From Prunus persica (lineage: Eukaryota; Streptophyta; Magnoliopsida; Rosales; Rosaceae), in the NCBI RefSeq assembly GCF_000346465.2, contig NC_034010.1, positions 7,635,103 through 7,699,102 on the forward strand: a stretch of 64,000 nucleotides of DNA. Direction: 5' to 3'. Below the pieces are notes generated by a model that was given only the letters and a program-made list of their open reading frames with translations, searched no databases and had not been told where the DNA came from. Below are positions 53,116 to 64,000 of this stretch, piece after piece. How positions within the stretch are numbered: the stretch's first letter is position 1; the number at the start of each line of letters is the position of its first letter. Made by a program: the position numbers and the translations under genes.

Positions 53116-64000
<10,885 letters not shown>

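Overview
The window is nuclear DNA of a flowering plant. The evidence is plant-type spliced genes with chloroplast or mitochondrial leader peptides, plus plant-specific transposons (Cassandra with 5S-like LTRs, CACTA, PIF/Harbinger, L1-type LINEs, a Tat-type Ty3/gypsy). The overall flavour suggests a woody rosid, possibly Rosaceae, but that is impression rather than proof. There is one assembly gap of exactly 100 N at 36809-36908.

Only three genes look intact. (1) A seven-exon plus-strand gene at 19591-22882 encodes a chloroplast-targeted, bacterial PotD-like (spermidine/putrescine-binding) protein. (2) An intronless minus-strand gene at 26748-27866 encodes an organellar mTERF protein. (3) The 5' two thirds of a plus-strand gene for organellar DNA gyrase subunit A runs from 53112 past the window end; 17 exons are traced and the active-site tyrosine is present. 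All three act in or on organelles (proposed polyamine binding, organelle gene expression, organelle DNA topology); no operon-like coordination is implied.

The rest is mostly nested mobile DNA. 1-7371: short repeats, MITE-like pieces and a duplicated segment flanking a captured aspartyl-protease exon. 7372-17237: a shell with CACTA-type ends and a TAT target duplication, holding a dead PIF/Harbinger transposase and a near full-length 5.9-kb LINE with a 16-bp target duplication. 17561-18879: a LINE RT relic interrupted by a 1-kb retroposon with a 17-bp target duplication. 28247-35182: a young LTR element (172-bp LTRs with one difference, TSD AGATG) that lacks gag-pol and instead carries a broken AtPH1-like gene copy and an antisense coiled-coil ORF. 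36042-37612: a long-TIR, Mutator-like element with doubled TIRs and an inner MITE. About 37885-48182: a degraded Tat-lineage gypsy element on the minus strand. 48183-52560: another gypsy fragment, a CDKB exon fragment, and a probable solo LTR into which a Cassandra TRIM has inserted.

No wholly new biological system is demonstrated. The most interesting structures are the LTR element carrying host gene pieces, the CACTA shell with Harbinger contents, the independently decaying 5S promoters in Cassandra, and the stop-start overlaps in the LINE and at the gyrase leader.
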